Source: Pseudomonas gozinkensis | GTDB lineage: Bacteria > Pseudomonadota > Gammaproteobacteria > Pseudomonadales > Pseudomonadaceae | Assembly: GCF_014863585.1 (NCBI RefSeq) | Contig: NZ_CP062253.1 | Location: 558,001 to 622,000 of the forward strand | Reading direction: 5' to 3' | DNA: 64,000 nt | Part shown: piece after piece, positions 17,390 through 25,936 of the stretch | Layout: each line of letters starts with the position of its first letter | Position numbering within the stretch: the stretch's first letter is position 1 | The notes under the pieces: generated by a model | Seen by the model: the letters and a program-made list of their open reading frames with translations, nothing else | Database searches by the model: none | What the model was told of the DNA's origin: nothing | Position numbers and translations under genes: made by a program

Positions 17390-19147
17390 GTGGCATTGAC
17401 GATTCTTGGCCTGTCCGGCGCCCTTAGCCATGATCCTTCAGCAGCCTTGTACATCGACGGCAAGCTGGTCGCGGCGGCTGAGGAAGAGCGCTTCGTACGC
17501 GATAAACATGCAAAGAACCGCATGCCCTACGAATCGGCGAAGTTCTGCCTGGAGCAGGCAGGCATCAAGCCGTCCGACGTTGACGTGGTCGCGATTCCGT
17601 TCGCCCCGATCAGCATTTTCGGCAAGGCCCGCTGGCAGTACGCCAAGCGTTACTGGTACGCCCCGGACCGCGCACTCGACGCGATCCTGATGGGCAACCG
17701 TCGCTACAAGCGCTATCGCAACAAGATCGTCTGGTGCCTGGAGCAACTGGGCTTCGATCCGAAGAAAATCAAGATCGAGCCGGTTGAACACCACCTGGCC
17801 CACGCTTCCAGCGCTTATCACTGCTCGGGTTTCAAAGAGAAAACCGCGATCCTCGGCATCGACGGCAAGGGCGAATACGCCACGACCTTCTTCGGTTACG
17901 GCGAAAACGGCAAGATCCACAAGATCAAGGAATTTTTCGACCCTGACTCCCTCGGTGGCCTGTACGGCGCGATCACCGAGTTCCTCGGTTTCGACATGCT
18001 GGACGGCGAGTTCAAGGTCATGGGCATGGCGCCGTACGGCGACGCCAGCAAATACGATTTCTCGCGTCTGGCCTCGTTCGAGAACGGCGAGCTGGTGATC
18101 AACACCGACTACGCCAACGTCATCGGCCTGCGTCGCTATAAAGAGAAGGGCAAGGGTTACTACTTCTCGCCGAAGCTGATCGAGTGGCTGGGTCCGAAGC
18201 GCGAAGGCGATATCGCCGACGAGCCGTACATCCACTACGCCGCCAGCATTCAGGCACTGTTCGAAAAAATCGCGCTGCAGATGATCGACTACTACCTGGG
18301 CGACGTGCTCAAGGAAACCGGCAAGCTGGCCTACGCCGGCGGCTGTGCGTTGAACGTCAAGCTCAACCAGAAAATCATCGCCCGTGACGACGTCAAGGAG
18401 CTGTTCGTACAGCCTGCCTCCGGCGATGCCGGCACCGCAGTCGGCGCAGCGGCCTATGTGTCGAACGCCCGTGGCGTGCCGGTCGAGAAGATGGAACACG
18501 TCTACCTCGGCCCGTCGTACAGCAACGAAGACGTGATCGCCGCGTGCGCCCGTCACGAGAACAAACCGACCTGGCGCAAGCTCGACAACATGCCGGAGCA
18601 GATCGCCAAAATCATGGTCGATGGCAACCCGGTGGCCTGGTTCCAGGGCCGCATGGAATTCGGTCCGCGCGCACTGGGCGGTCGTTCGATCATCGGCTGC
18701 CCGAGCGTGGCTGGTGTGGCTGACCGCATCAACCACCAGATCAAGTTCCGCGAGCGCTGGAGGCCTTTCTGCCCGTCGATGCTCGACACCGTTGCGCCAC
18801 AGATGATCAAGATCGATCACCCGGCGCCGTTCATGACCTTCACCTTCGAAGTGGCGGAAGAGTGGAAGACCCGCGTGCCGGAAGTCGTCCACGAAGACGG
18901 TACTTCCCGGGCCCAGGTGCTCAAGCGCGAATACAACCCGCGCTACTACGACATGATGAAGGCGCTGGAAGTGCTGACCGGCAACGGCGTGTCCCTGAAC
19001 ACCTCGCTCAACCGCCGTGGTGAACCGATGATCTGCTCGCCGACCGATGCCCTGAACATGTTCTTCGGCTCGGATCTGCAGTACCTGATCATGGAAGACA
19101 TCCTGGTGGTCAAAGAAGGCGCAAACGCTTATGACACGCTCGGCTGA
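17390..19147 (+). CDS. wapO: LPS core carbamoyltransferase
   Basis: Carbamoyltransferase of the NodU/CmcH/TobZ family, 585 aa. In P. aeruginosa the counterpart (PA5005) is thought to add the carbamoyl group on heptose II of the inner core, using carbamoyl phosphate and ATP. Visible motifs include the N-terminal LGLSGALSHDPSAAL, the ASGN/HSP70-like His motif EHHLAHASSAYH, and the C-terminal YrdC-like carbamoyltransferase region QGRMEFGPRALGGRSIIG. The start is GTG 17390 after AAAGAGG. It is the first gene of a tightly overlapping LPS operon; its end overlaps the next gene by 17 bases. Confidence 0.88.
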   Translation: MALTILGLSGALSHDPSAALYIDGKLVAAAEEERFVRDKHAKNRMPYESAKFCLEQAGIKPSDVDVVAIPFAPISIFGKARWQYAKRYWYAPDRALDAILMGNRRYKRYRNKIVWCLEQLGFDPKKIKIEPVEHHLAHASSAYHCSGFKEKTAILGIDGKGEYATTFFGYGENGKIHKIKEFFDPDSLGGLYGAITEFLGFDMLDGEFKVMGMAPYGDASKYDFSRLASFENGELVINTDYANVIGLRRYKEKGKGYYFSPKLIEWLGPKREGDIADEPYIHYAASIQALFEKIALQMIDYYLGDVLKETGKLAYAGGCALNVKLNQKIIARDDVKELFVQPASGDAGTAVGAAAYVSNARGVPVEKMEHVYLGPSYSNEDVIAACARHENKPTWRKLDNMPEQIAKIMVDGNPVAWFQGRMEFGPRALGGRSIIGCPSVAGVADRINHQIKFRERWRPFCPSMLDTVAPQMIKIDHPAPFMTFTFEVAEEWKTRVPEVVHEDGTSRAQVLKREYNPRYYDMMKALEVLTGNGVSLNTSLNRRGEPMICSPTDALNMFFGSDLQYLIMEDILVVKEGANAYDTLG

Positions 19148-20261
19148 ACGCCATGTGCTGCAGTTCTGCCACGGCTATGACGGGCCGTTCCTGGACTGCG
19201 CGCGGCAGTACGCCAGCCTGTTCGCGGGCACCGGTTATCGGGTCACCACGGTCTTTCTGACCGGGGCTGCCGATAGCGAGGTGGCCGCGGCCTGCGCCTC
19301 CGATGAAGTGTTGTTCATGGAATACAGCTCCAAGGCCATTCGTGGCCTGAAGCTGGGTGCCATCGGCGATCTGCGCAAGATTGCCGCTTCACGCAATTTC
19401 AGTTTCTGCATCGCCCATCGCTTCAAGCCGATCTACATCGCCTTGCTCGGCACTTCGCTGCCGGTGATTGGCGTGCACCACGCGTTTGGCGATTACAAGC
19501 GCGGTTCGCGCAAACTCTTTGCGCACATTTTTCGCAAGCGCCTGAGCCTGCTCGGCGTGTCCGATGCGGTGCGCGACGACATGCGCCGTTGCCTGCCGAA
19601 ATGGCCGGCGGCCCGTATCCAGACCCTCTACAACCGCATCGATGTATCGGCGTTGCAGATGAGTCAGGTGTCCGCCCGTGAAGCCCGCGAGACCCTCGGC
19701 CTGTCGGCGGATGCATTTATTGTCGGCAACGTCGGGCGTCTGCACCCGGACAAGGATCAGGCCACGCTGTTGCACGGTTTTGCCGCGGCATTGCCCGGTC
19801 TGCCAGCCAACAGCCAACTGGTGATTCTCGGCAAGGGGCGGCTTGAGGATGAACTCAAGGCGCAGGCTCGTGAGCTGGGCGTCGGTGATCGCGTGCTGTT
19901 TCTCGGCCAGGTGCCGGACGCGCGCAATTACTTCCGGGCGTTCGATGTGTTTGCCTTGAGCTCCGATCATGAACCGTTCGGCATGGTGCTGCTGGAGGCC
20001 ATGGCCGCCGGTGTGCCGTTGCTGGCCACGGCGTGCGGCGGGGCGAAGGAAGTGGTTGAAGGCGTGGGCATCCTGTTCCCGCTGGGCGACGCCGAGCATC
20101 TGGCCCAGGGCCTGAAACATCTGGCCGGCATGGACGAGCAGCAGCGTCGTCAATGCGCGGAGATGATGTTCGATCGCCTGCGTGAGCGCTTCTCCGACCG
20201 CGCCGTACGCGACACCTTCTGGCATTTGCCGCAAGTTACCGATCTGGCACCGAGGGGCTGA
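19131..20261 (+). CDS. wapH: LPS core glycosyltransferase, GT4 family
   Basis: GT4-type glycosyltransferase of 376 aa, matching by position and type the WapH outer-core glucosyltransferase gene of P. aeruginosa (PA5004). The N-lobe has HRFKPIYIALLGTSLPVIG and the C-lobe carries NVGRLHPDKDQATLLHGF and SSDHEPFGMVLLEAMAAGVP (the E-x7-E nucleotide-sugar motif). It overlaps the carbamoyltransferase by 17 bases and the next gene by one. It acts on the cytoplasmic side of the inner membrane. The sugar and linkage are inferred by analogy only. Confidence 0.8.
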   Translation: MTRSAERHVLQFCHGYDGPFLDCARQYASLFAGTGYRVTTVFLTGAADSEVAAACASDEVLFMEYSSKAIRGLKLGAIGDLRKIAASRNFSFCIAHRFKPIYIALLGTSLPVIGVHHAFGDYKRGSRKLFAHIFRKRLSLLGVSDAVRDDMRRCLPKWPAARIQTLYNRIDVSALQMSQVSAREARETLGLSADAFIVGNVGRLHPDKDQATLLHGFAAALPGLPANSQLVILGKGRLEDELKAQARELGVGDRVLFLGQVPDARNYFRAFDVFALSSDHEPFGMVLLEAMAAGVPLLATACGGAKEVVEGVGILFPLGDAEHLAQGLKHLAGMDEQQRRQCAEMMFDRLRERFSDRAVRDTFWHLPQVTDLAPRG

Positions 20262-21157
20262 TGCTCAACCGATTTCAAGGCTGGCGCGAACGTGGCTGGT
20301 CGCCCGTTGACGCCTCAACTTATGCACAGGCCTGGCAACGTTTCGGCGGCAGCGTCGCGACTCATCCCATGGTCGTCGAGCGTCTGGCGGATCTGGCCGG
20401 CATCCCGGTGCGCTATCTGGCCTGGGAGCAGCAGGGCGAAGTCAAAGCCGCAATCCCGACCTGGGGCCGCGACCTGGCCTTGTCCAAGGACGTGCTCAAG
20501 CGCAACGGCAAGAAAGGCCTGTTCGATCTTGGCAACGCCGAGCTGATCCTGCCGGCCGCCGCCGATGCTCAGGCTCCGCTGCGCCATCGTGGGCGCTACC
20601 TGTCGGCGCTCAACGAAAACCGCTTCAGCGGCCTCAAGTTGCAGACCGAGCAACTGGCCATGGCCCGTACCCCCGAAGAACTGTCGAAGAAGTTTCGCTA
20701 CAACCAGCGCCGCGAACTGCGCCTGCTGGAAGAGGCGGGCGGCGTGGTGCGGCCGGTCAGCGACTTCTCGAGTAGCGAGCTGGCAGCGATCTACTGCGAC
20801 CTGTTCCAGCGCCGCTGGGGTTTCCCGGCCACTGGCGCGGCACGCATGGCTGACGTCATTGAGCTGTTGCGCGAGCTGTTGATCGGTTCGGTGATCTTCC
20901 TCAACGACGCGCCGATTGCCATTCAACTGGTGTATCGCGTCGAAGCCCAGGAGTGGATCAGCGTCGAGTACATCAACGGCGGCGTCGATCCCGAAACCCG
21001 CGAATTCAGCCCCGGCAGCGTTCTGAGTTTTCTCAATACGCAGAGTGCCTGGGAACATGCGCGGGCACTGAACAAGCCGCTGCGCTTTTCCTTCGGTCGT
21101 GCCGACCGTGAATACAAGGATCGCTGGTGCAATCCTGTGCCGGTCTTCACCGTATGA
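20261..21157 (+). CDS. Mig-14-like/FemAB-type acetyltransferase-fold protein
   Basis: Protein of 298 aa, matching by position PA5003, a Mig-14 homologue. Mig-14 proteins support resistance to antimicrobial peptides, probably by modifying the envelope; the enzymatic activity is not established. The C-terminal part (KKFRYNQRRELRLLEEAGG ... VYRVEAQEWISVEYINGGVD ... LRFSFGRADREYKDRW) looks like a GNAT/FemAB fold. No signal peptide or membrane segment is evident. It overlaps the genes on both sides by 1-4 bases and sits inside the LPS core operon, which suggests it modifies a core intermediate. Confidence 0.75.
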   Translation: MLNRFQGWRERGWSPVDASTYAQAWQRFGGSVATHPMVVERLADLAGIPVRYLAWEQQGEVKAAIPTWGRDLALSKDVLKRNGKKGLFDLGNAELILPAAADAQAPLRHRGRYLSALNENRFSGLKLQTEQLAMARTPEELSKKFRYNQRRELRLLEEAGGVVRPVSDFSSSELAAIYCDLFQRRWGFPATGAARMADVIELLRELLIGSVIFLNDAPIAIQLVYRVEAQEWISVEYINGGVDPETREFSPGSVLSFLNTQSAWEHARALNKPLRFSFGRADREYKDRWCNPVPVFTV

Positions 21158-22611
21158 GTCAGCCCATGAGCCGCAAACAGCAACTGCTCAAGCGTCACCG
21201 GCGCAATAAACGCATCGGCCTGTTGATCGCACTGTTCGTGTTGATCGCCCTCGGCGTGCTGGTGGCCTGGTGGTTGCCGCTGGTGCTGGCGGTAGTCGGC
21301 TGGATTGCCCACGAAGCGTGGTTCGCCGATCACCTGTTCTATTCGCCGAAGGACGATTACCAATACAGCTTTCCGCCATTCACCCCGCAGCCCAAGGTGC
21401 ATTTGAACGGTGAACATTTGCGCCTCGACGAGGGTGTGATGCTGGTGGACGACGCCACGCTGATCCTCGCGGTGAAGGTCAAAAGCAGCTTTCTGGGACG
21501 CTTCTTCGATCCTCGGGTCGAGCTGGCCGGTGGCACCGATCCCGATGTGCAGACGTTCGAGCGCGGCGTCAATGGCCTGCGCTATCTGAACCTCAGCGGC
21601 CAGGCACAGGCCCTGTCGCAAGGTCTGTTGCGTCTGCGCGGACGCTTTTGCCGGGTCTCCGGCGAGCCGGTGCTGTGGGCGCTGGAGCAACCGGATTACC
21701 GCCAGCAGCGGGTGATGGTCATCGCCCCCCACGCCGACGATGCCGAACTGGCCGCCTACGGACTGTACAGCCAGGCCAGTGAAACCTGGATCGTGACCCT
21801 GACCGCCGGCGAGATCGAAGCCGAACACTATCAGCAGATGGGCCTGAACAAGGTCGAGGCGGCACGGCTCAAGGGCCGCTTGCGTGCCTGGGACAGTCTT
21901 GCCGTACCGCGCTGGGCCGGCGTGCCGCAGGAACATTGCGTGCAGCTCGGGTATTTCTGCCTGCAACTGGCGGCGATGCAGGCTGCACCGAATCAGTCCA
22001 TTGGCTCGCGCGAAGCCGATCTGAGCGACACGCGTCTGTTCCGTCAGTTGAATCCGTTTGCCCTGCCCGGCGATGCCGACGGCGCGCCGACCTGGAACAA
22101 TCTGCTGGCCGACCTGCGTGAAGTGCTGTCCCGTGCGCGCCCGGATGTGATCGTGCTGCCGCATCCCACACTCGATCCGCATCCCGATCACATCTGCGCC
22201 CAGGAAGCCGTTCTGGAAGCCTTGCGCGGCCTCGATTGGCATCCGACGCTGCTCGGCTATGCCAACCACTTGCACGACAACGACCGTTGGCCGATGGGCG
22301 ACAGCGGGCAGGGCATCGCCTTGCCGCCGACGTTCGACGCGGCACTCGCGATGCAGCCGCTGTGCCTGCCGCTGTCGATCGAAGTGCAACGGGACAAGGC
22401 CATGGCGCTGGGCATGATGCATGACCTGCAGCCACCGGCGCCGGTCAAGCGTCGCCTGCGCCGGTTGTTTCAGCGGCTGCTGGCCGGCCGGCGTCCGTCG
22501 GTCTACGGCGAGAACGAATTTTTCCGCAAAGCAATCAGGCGCCAGGAGTTGTTCTGGGTACTGAAGCAGAGCGAAACAGGGGCGACGGGATCGCACCGGG
22601 GAGAGGTATGA
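21154..22611 (+). CDS. dnpA: PIG-L-type de-N-acetylase
   Basis: Protein of 485 aa with an N-terminal transmembrane segment (about residues 21-50) and a PIG-L/LmbE deacetylase domain. The metal-binding motif is VMVIAPHADDAELAAYG (near residue 190), with a second element LPHPTLDPHPDHICAQE (near 336). The P. aeruginosa counterpart (PA5002) is DnpA, linked to fluoroquinolone persistence and thought to deacetylate an LPS core sugar. The ATG at 21154 overlaps the previous stop (ATGA). It gives an N-terminus of positively charged residues before the membrane helix. Confidence 0.85.
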   Translation: MSQPMSRKQQLLKRHRRNKRIGLLIALFVLIALGVLVAWWLPLVLAVVGWIAHEAWFADHLFYSPKDDYQYSFPPFTPQPKVHLNGEHLRLDEGVMLVDDATLILAVKVKSSFLGRFFDPRVELAGGTDPDVQTFERGVNGLRYLNLSGQAQALSQGLLRLRGRFCRVSGEPVLWALEQPDYRQQRVMVIAPHADDAELAAYGLYSQASETWIVTLTAGEIEAEHYQQMGLNKVEAARLKGRLRAWDSLAVPRWAGVPQEHCVQLGYFCLQLAAMQAAPNQSIGSREADLSDTRLFRQLNPFALPGDADGAPTWNNLLADLREVLSRARPDVIVLPHPTLDPHPDHICAQEAVLEALRGLDWHPTLLGYANHLHDNDRWPMGDSGQGIALPPTFDAALAMQPLCLPLSIEVQRDKAMALGMMHDLQPPAPVKRRLRRLFQRLLAGRRPSVYGENEFFRKAIRRQELFWVLKQSETGATGSHRGEV

Positions 22612-23762
22612 GTCAACGCGCAAAGGTTCTGCAGCTGCAGCCCGACTACAACGTCAAATCCCATGATTTCGCCGACCTCGCCGAGCAAATCGTCAAGGCG
22701 CTGCCGACCGATCGCTACGAGGTGACAGCAGCCTTCCTGCGCGGCAAGCCAGGGCCGGGCGAGGCCGTCAGCCGTGCCGACCGTTCAGTGTATTTCGAGT
22801 TTTCCGACAAGTCGCTCAAGGGCATGCGCCTGCGGGCGATGTGGCAGCTGTACAAGTTCTGCCGCCGGGAAAAATTCGACGTGGTGATCTGCAACCGCTT
22901 CAAACCGGTGAACATGATGCTGACGCTCAACCGCTGGTTGAAAGTGCCGCTGTGCATCGGCATTTCCCACGGTTTCGGCGAGTACGACCGCTTCTACCGT
23001 CGTCGCCAGACTCAACGCCTGATTGATCGGCACTGGCGTTTCGTTGGTGTGTCGCCGGCGGTCAAGCAGTACCTTCTGGACTGCGATTGCGGTTTCACTG
23101 ACCAGAACACGTACGCGATCACCAACGCCATCGATATCGAACAGGCCGAAGGTTTGCAGCACAGCCGCGAACGTGCGCGCGAGTTGCTGGGTATCGACCC
23201 GAAGGTGCGTCTGATCGGTGCGCTGGGGCGACTGGTGTCGGTCAAGGGTCACACTTACCTGTTGCAGGCTTTCGCCCAGCTCAAAGACAAATACCCGAAC
23301 ACCCAACTGGCAATCATCGGTGCCGGACGCCTTCAGGCACCGCTGGCCGCCGAAATCGAGCAGTTGGGCCTCAGCGGTCGAGCGCACCTGCTGGGCTTCA
23401 AGGAAAACGCCCTGCAATACGTGCGCGCGTTCGATATCTGGACCATGCCGTCGCTGGCCGAAGGCCTGGGCCTGGCCTTGCTGGAGGGCATGAGCGGGCA
23501 TCTGCCGGTGATCGCCTCGAACGTGCCGGCCATGCTGCCGCTGATCGAAGGTGCCGGTGGCTTGTCGATCACGCCCAAGGACGTGCCAAGCCTGGTCGCG
23601 GCGCTGGACACCTACCTCGCGCTGTCGGATGACGAGCTCAAGGCCAAGGGCGAGCAGGCCTACCGCTATTTGCAGGAACAGCACGACATCGAGGTCTTCC
23701 GCCAGGAATACCTGAACCTGATCGACTCCGGCCTGGAGCAGGCCCGCAAGGAACAGCCGTGA
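22608..23762 (+). CDS. ssg: Ssg-like glycosyltransferase, GT4 family
   Basis: GT4 glycosyltransferase of 384 aa, corresponding to Ssg (PA5001), which affects LPS/exopolysaccharide, motility and phage sensitivity in Pseudomonas. Visible are CNRFKPVNMMLTLNRWLKVP, GISHGFGEYDRFYRR, GALGRLVSVKGHTYLLQAF, and the C-terminal MPSLAEGLGLALLEGMSGHL (E-x7-E). It is similar in overall layout to the GT4 gene at 19131, suggesting the two are ancient paralogues. It overlaps both neighbours by 4 bases. The sugar transferred is unknown. Confidence 0.82.
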   Translation: MSQRAKVLQLQPDYNVKSHDFADLAEQIVKALPTDRYEVTAAFLRGKPGPGEAVSRADRSVYFEFSDKSLKGMRLRAMWQLYKFCRREKFDVVICNRFKPVNMMLTLNRWLKVPLCIGISHGFGEYDRFYRRRQTQRLIDRHWRFVGVSPAVKQYLLDCDCGFTDQNTYAITNAIDIEQAEGLQHSRERARELLGIDPKVRLIGALGRLVSVKGHTYLLQAFAQLKDKYPNTQLAIIGAGRLQAPLAAEIEQLGLSGRAHLLGFKENALQYVRAFDIWTMPSLAEGLGLALLEGMSGHLPVIASNVPAMLPLIEGAGGLSITPKDVPSLVAALDTYLALSDDELKAKGEQAYRYLQEQHDIEVFRQEYLNLIDSGLEQARKEQP

Positions 23763-24697
23763 GCGAAGAAAGAGCCATGAGCGAAGAAAGAGTCATGAGC
23801 GAGTCCGCAGCCGTGAGCGGTGAGCAACCTCTCGTCACCGTCATCATCGCGTCCTATAACCACGGGCCGTACATCGAGGAAAGCATTCTCAGCGTCATCA
23901 ACCAGAGCTACCGGAACATCGAGCTGCTGGTGGTCGACGACGGCTCGAAGGACGACAGCGTCGAGCGCATCAAGGCCTTGCAGGAAAAACACGGCTTCGA
24001 CTTCCGGGTGCAGCAGAACCAGGGCCTGACCAATACGCTCAACGGTGCAATCGCACGGGCCAAGGGCAGCCTGATTGTGCCGTTCGGTTCCGACGACATC
24101 ATGTACCCGGACCGGATCGCCACCCAGGTCGCCTACATGGACGGCAAGCCTGAAGTGGGCATCTGCGCCGGCAACATCGAACTGATGGATGCCGACGGCA
24201 ACCTCTACCCGGAAAAACGTCAGCGTCGGGACGTGCCGTTCCGCCGCCTGGACTTCGATGACATGTTTCTGGAGCGCAAACCATATCCGCCGGCGCCGAC
24301 CCTGATGATCCGCCGGGAAGCACTGGACAAGGTGGGGGGGTTCGATCCGACGATTCGTCTCGAGGATCTCTACATCGAGCTGAAAGTGACCCGCGCCGGC
24401 TACTTTATCGATGGCCTGAACGTAGTGATGGCGCGCTATCGCAAGCACGCCACCAACTCCTACAAGAACCACCGCTTCATGATCGAAAACATTCTGCGTA
24501 CCTACGCGCTGTTCAGTGATCATCCGCTGTACGACGAAGTGCGTTACAAGTCGCTCAACTCGATGTTTCTGAAGACCGCCAACCGCGATCGCAAACTGGC
24601 CCGTGAACTGCTGGCGCAGATTCCCTTCAAGGCCTGGAACAAGAAAACCTGGCGCGGGCTGGGCCGGTTACTGTTTTCGCCACTGGAAAAAGACTGA
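23759..24697 (+). CDS. wapR: GT2 glycosyltransferase, WapR-like rhamnosyltransferase
   Basis: Family 2 glycosyltransferase of up to 312 aa. The GT-A fold is visible as PLVTVIIASYNHGPYIEES, VVDDGSKDDSV and GSDDIMYPDR (DxD-type). In P. aeruginosa WapR (PA5000) adds the L-rhamnose that accepts O-antigen. The N-terminus is odd: two 18-bp tandem units give MSEERA/MSEERV, with possible in-frame starts at GTG 23759, ATG 23777, ATG 23795 and GTG 23813. The conserved domain begins around residue 23. The GTG at 23759 overlaps the previous stop and is taken here. It is the last gene of the operon. Confidence 0.82.
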   Translation: MSEERAMSEERVMSESAAVSGEQPLVTVIIASYNHGPYIEESILSVINQSYRNIELLVVDDGSKDDSVERIKALQEKHGFDFRVQQNQGLTNTLNGAIARAKGSLIVPFGSDDIMYPDRIATQVAYMDGKPEVGICAGNIELMDADGNLYPEKRQRRDVPFRRLDFDDMFLERKPYPPAPTLMIRREALDKVGGFDPTIRLEDLYIELKVTRAGYFIDGLNVVMARYRKHATNSYKNHRFMIENILRTYALFSDHPLYDEVRYKSLNSMFLKTANRDRKLARELLAQIPFKAWNKKTWRGLGRLLFSPLEKD

Positions 24698-24704
24698 GGT
24701 CGTT

Positions 24705-24732
24705 GTCGCTCGCACTCAGCGAGCGACTTTTT
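24705..24732 (+). terminator. Terminator of the wapO-wapR operon
   Basis: GTCGCTCG (24705-24712) pairs with CGAGCGAC (24720-24727) and is followed by five T. It overlaps the last codons of the convergent acyltransferase gene. Confidence 0.8.
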
Positions 24733-25936
24733 CCGCCAGTTGCTTGCTGCCTTTCTGACGCTGGCGAATCCACTGCACCACTTTCTTGCCCGCGTTCATG
24801 CCTGGCTGCTCGATGTAAAGGAATGTCGCGCTGCTGATCAGTATCAACAGGCAGGTGCAGGCAGCCAGCAACGGCAGGTAAACCCAGGTCTCACGGGCAT
24901 CGAGATGCAGCACCGGCGGCAGACGCTGGACCATCAGCCAGAGCACGAAACCATGGAGCAGATAGGTGCTGTAGCTGATTTCACCCAGCCAGCGAATGCT
25001 GCGTGGTTTCAAGGCGCCGAACAACGTGTTGCCCGAAGCCACGATCACGAAAAACAGTGACAACAGAAACAGCGGCGCGATCTTGAAGGCCCGGTTGAAC
25101 ACGGTGAAGGCCAGTGCCAGAGCCACCAGGGCGATCACGCTGGCCAGCGTCGTGCGGCTCCAGGCCACCAGTTGCGGGCGGCGAACCCAGTAAGCAGCGG
25201 TGATACCGCCGAGAAAACTGGCCAGGAAATGCTTCTTGAGCGAATGCTCCCAACCGACCAGCTGGTAAAGCGTGTAGATCCCGATCAGGCACAGGACCAC
25301 CTGTCGCCAATTGCCGCGATAGACGAATATCAGCGCCGCCAGTGGCAGCGCCAGATAGAAAAACACTTCATAGGCCAGCGTCCAGGTGACGTTGGAGATC
25401 AGCATGCCGGTTTGCGGATACTGGTTGACGTCGGGACGGTCGAACGTCAGCCATAGCAAGCCCTGCTTGAACAGCTGTGACAGCGGCACCTTCAGTTGCC
25501 AGTCCTGCAGGTAGAAAACGGTGACGAACACCGCCAGCATCAATGGCAGATACAGCGGATACAACCTGAACACCCGCGAAATGCCGAAGGCCAGCCAGTC
25601 GTGCTGACGGCCCTGGGCCAGCAGGCGGCTCCAGAACAGGAAACCGGTAATCATGAAGAACAAGGCCACGCTCCCCTGTCCCAGCATCGAGTAGAAGTTG
25701 CTCGGCGGAAACTCGATCACTCCCGTGCGCAGGAAAATCCAGGTGATGATCGAGTGATGCACGAATACACCGAATGCCAGATAGCCACGCAGGCCGTCGA
25801 TACTTGCATAGCGGCTTTCACCCGAGTGCTGCAGGTGGCGTGCGATTTTCGGCACGGCTCGCAGCAGCAGCGCGGCGGATACGATGGCCAGCAGATAGGC
25901 GGCCGGCGCAATGAACGGACTGGTCTCAATCATCAA
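24716..25936 (-). CDS. Acyltransferase 3 family membrane protein (OafA-like)
   Basis: Integral membrane O-acyltransferase, 406 aa, with about ten hydrophobic segments. Near the N-terminus the family pattern SIDGLRGYLAFGVFVHHSII includes the conserved Arg and the paired His. GSVALFFMITGFLFWSRLL follows. Such enzymes O-acetylate (or acylate) sugars of O-antigen, core or exopolysaccharide in the periplasm. It lies downstream of, and overlaps by four bases, the ligase-kinase gene at 25933, so the two are co-expressed. That suggests it decorates LPS. I do not recall it at this site in P. aeruginosa, so it may be lineage-specific. Confidence 0.85.
   Translation of the reverse strand: MMIETSPFIAPAAYLLAIVSAALLLRAVPKIARHLQHSGESRYASIDGLRGYLAFGVFVHHSIITWIFLRTGVIEFPPSNFYSMLGQGSVALFFMITGFLFWSRLLAQGRQHDWLAFGISRVFRLYPLYLPLMLAVFVTVFYLQDWQLKVPLSQLFKQGLLWLTFDRPDVNQYPQTGMLISNVTWTLAYEVFFYLALPLAALIFVYRGNWRQVVLCLIGIYTLYQLVGWEHSLKKHFLASFLGGITAAYWVRRPQLVAWSRTTLASVIALVALALAFTVFNRAFKIAPLFLLSLFFVIVASGNTLFGALKPRSIRWLGEISYSTYLLHGFVLWLMVQRLPPVLHLDARETWVYLPLLAACTCLLILISSATFLYIEQPGMNAGKKVVQWIRQRQKGSKQLAEKVAR

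Noticed and set aside
23759..23812. CRISPR-like or phase-variation array at the start of wapR
   Set aside because: Only two and a half 18-bp units without spacers; it is a short coding tandem repeat. Kept only as a start-codon curiosity.
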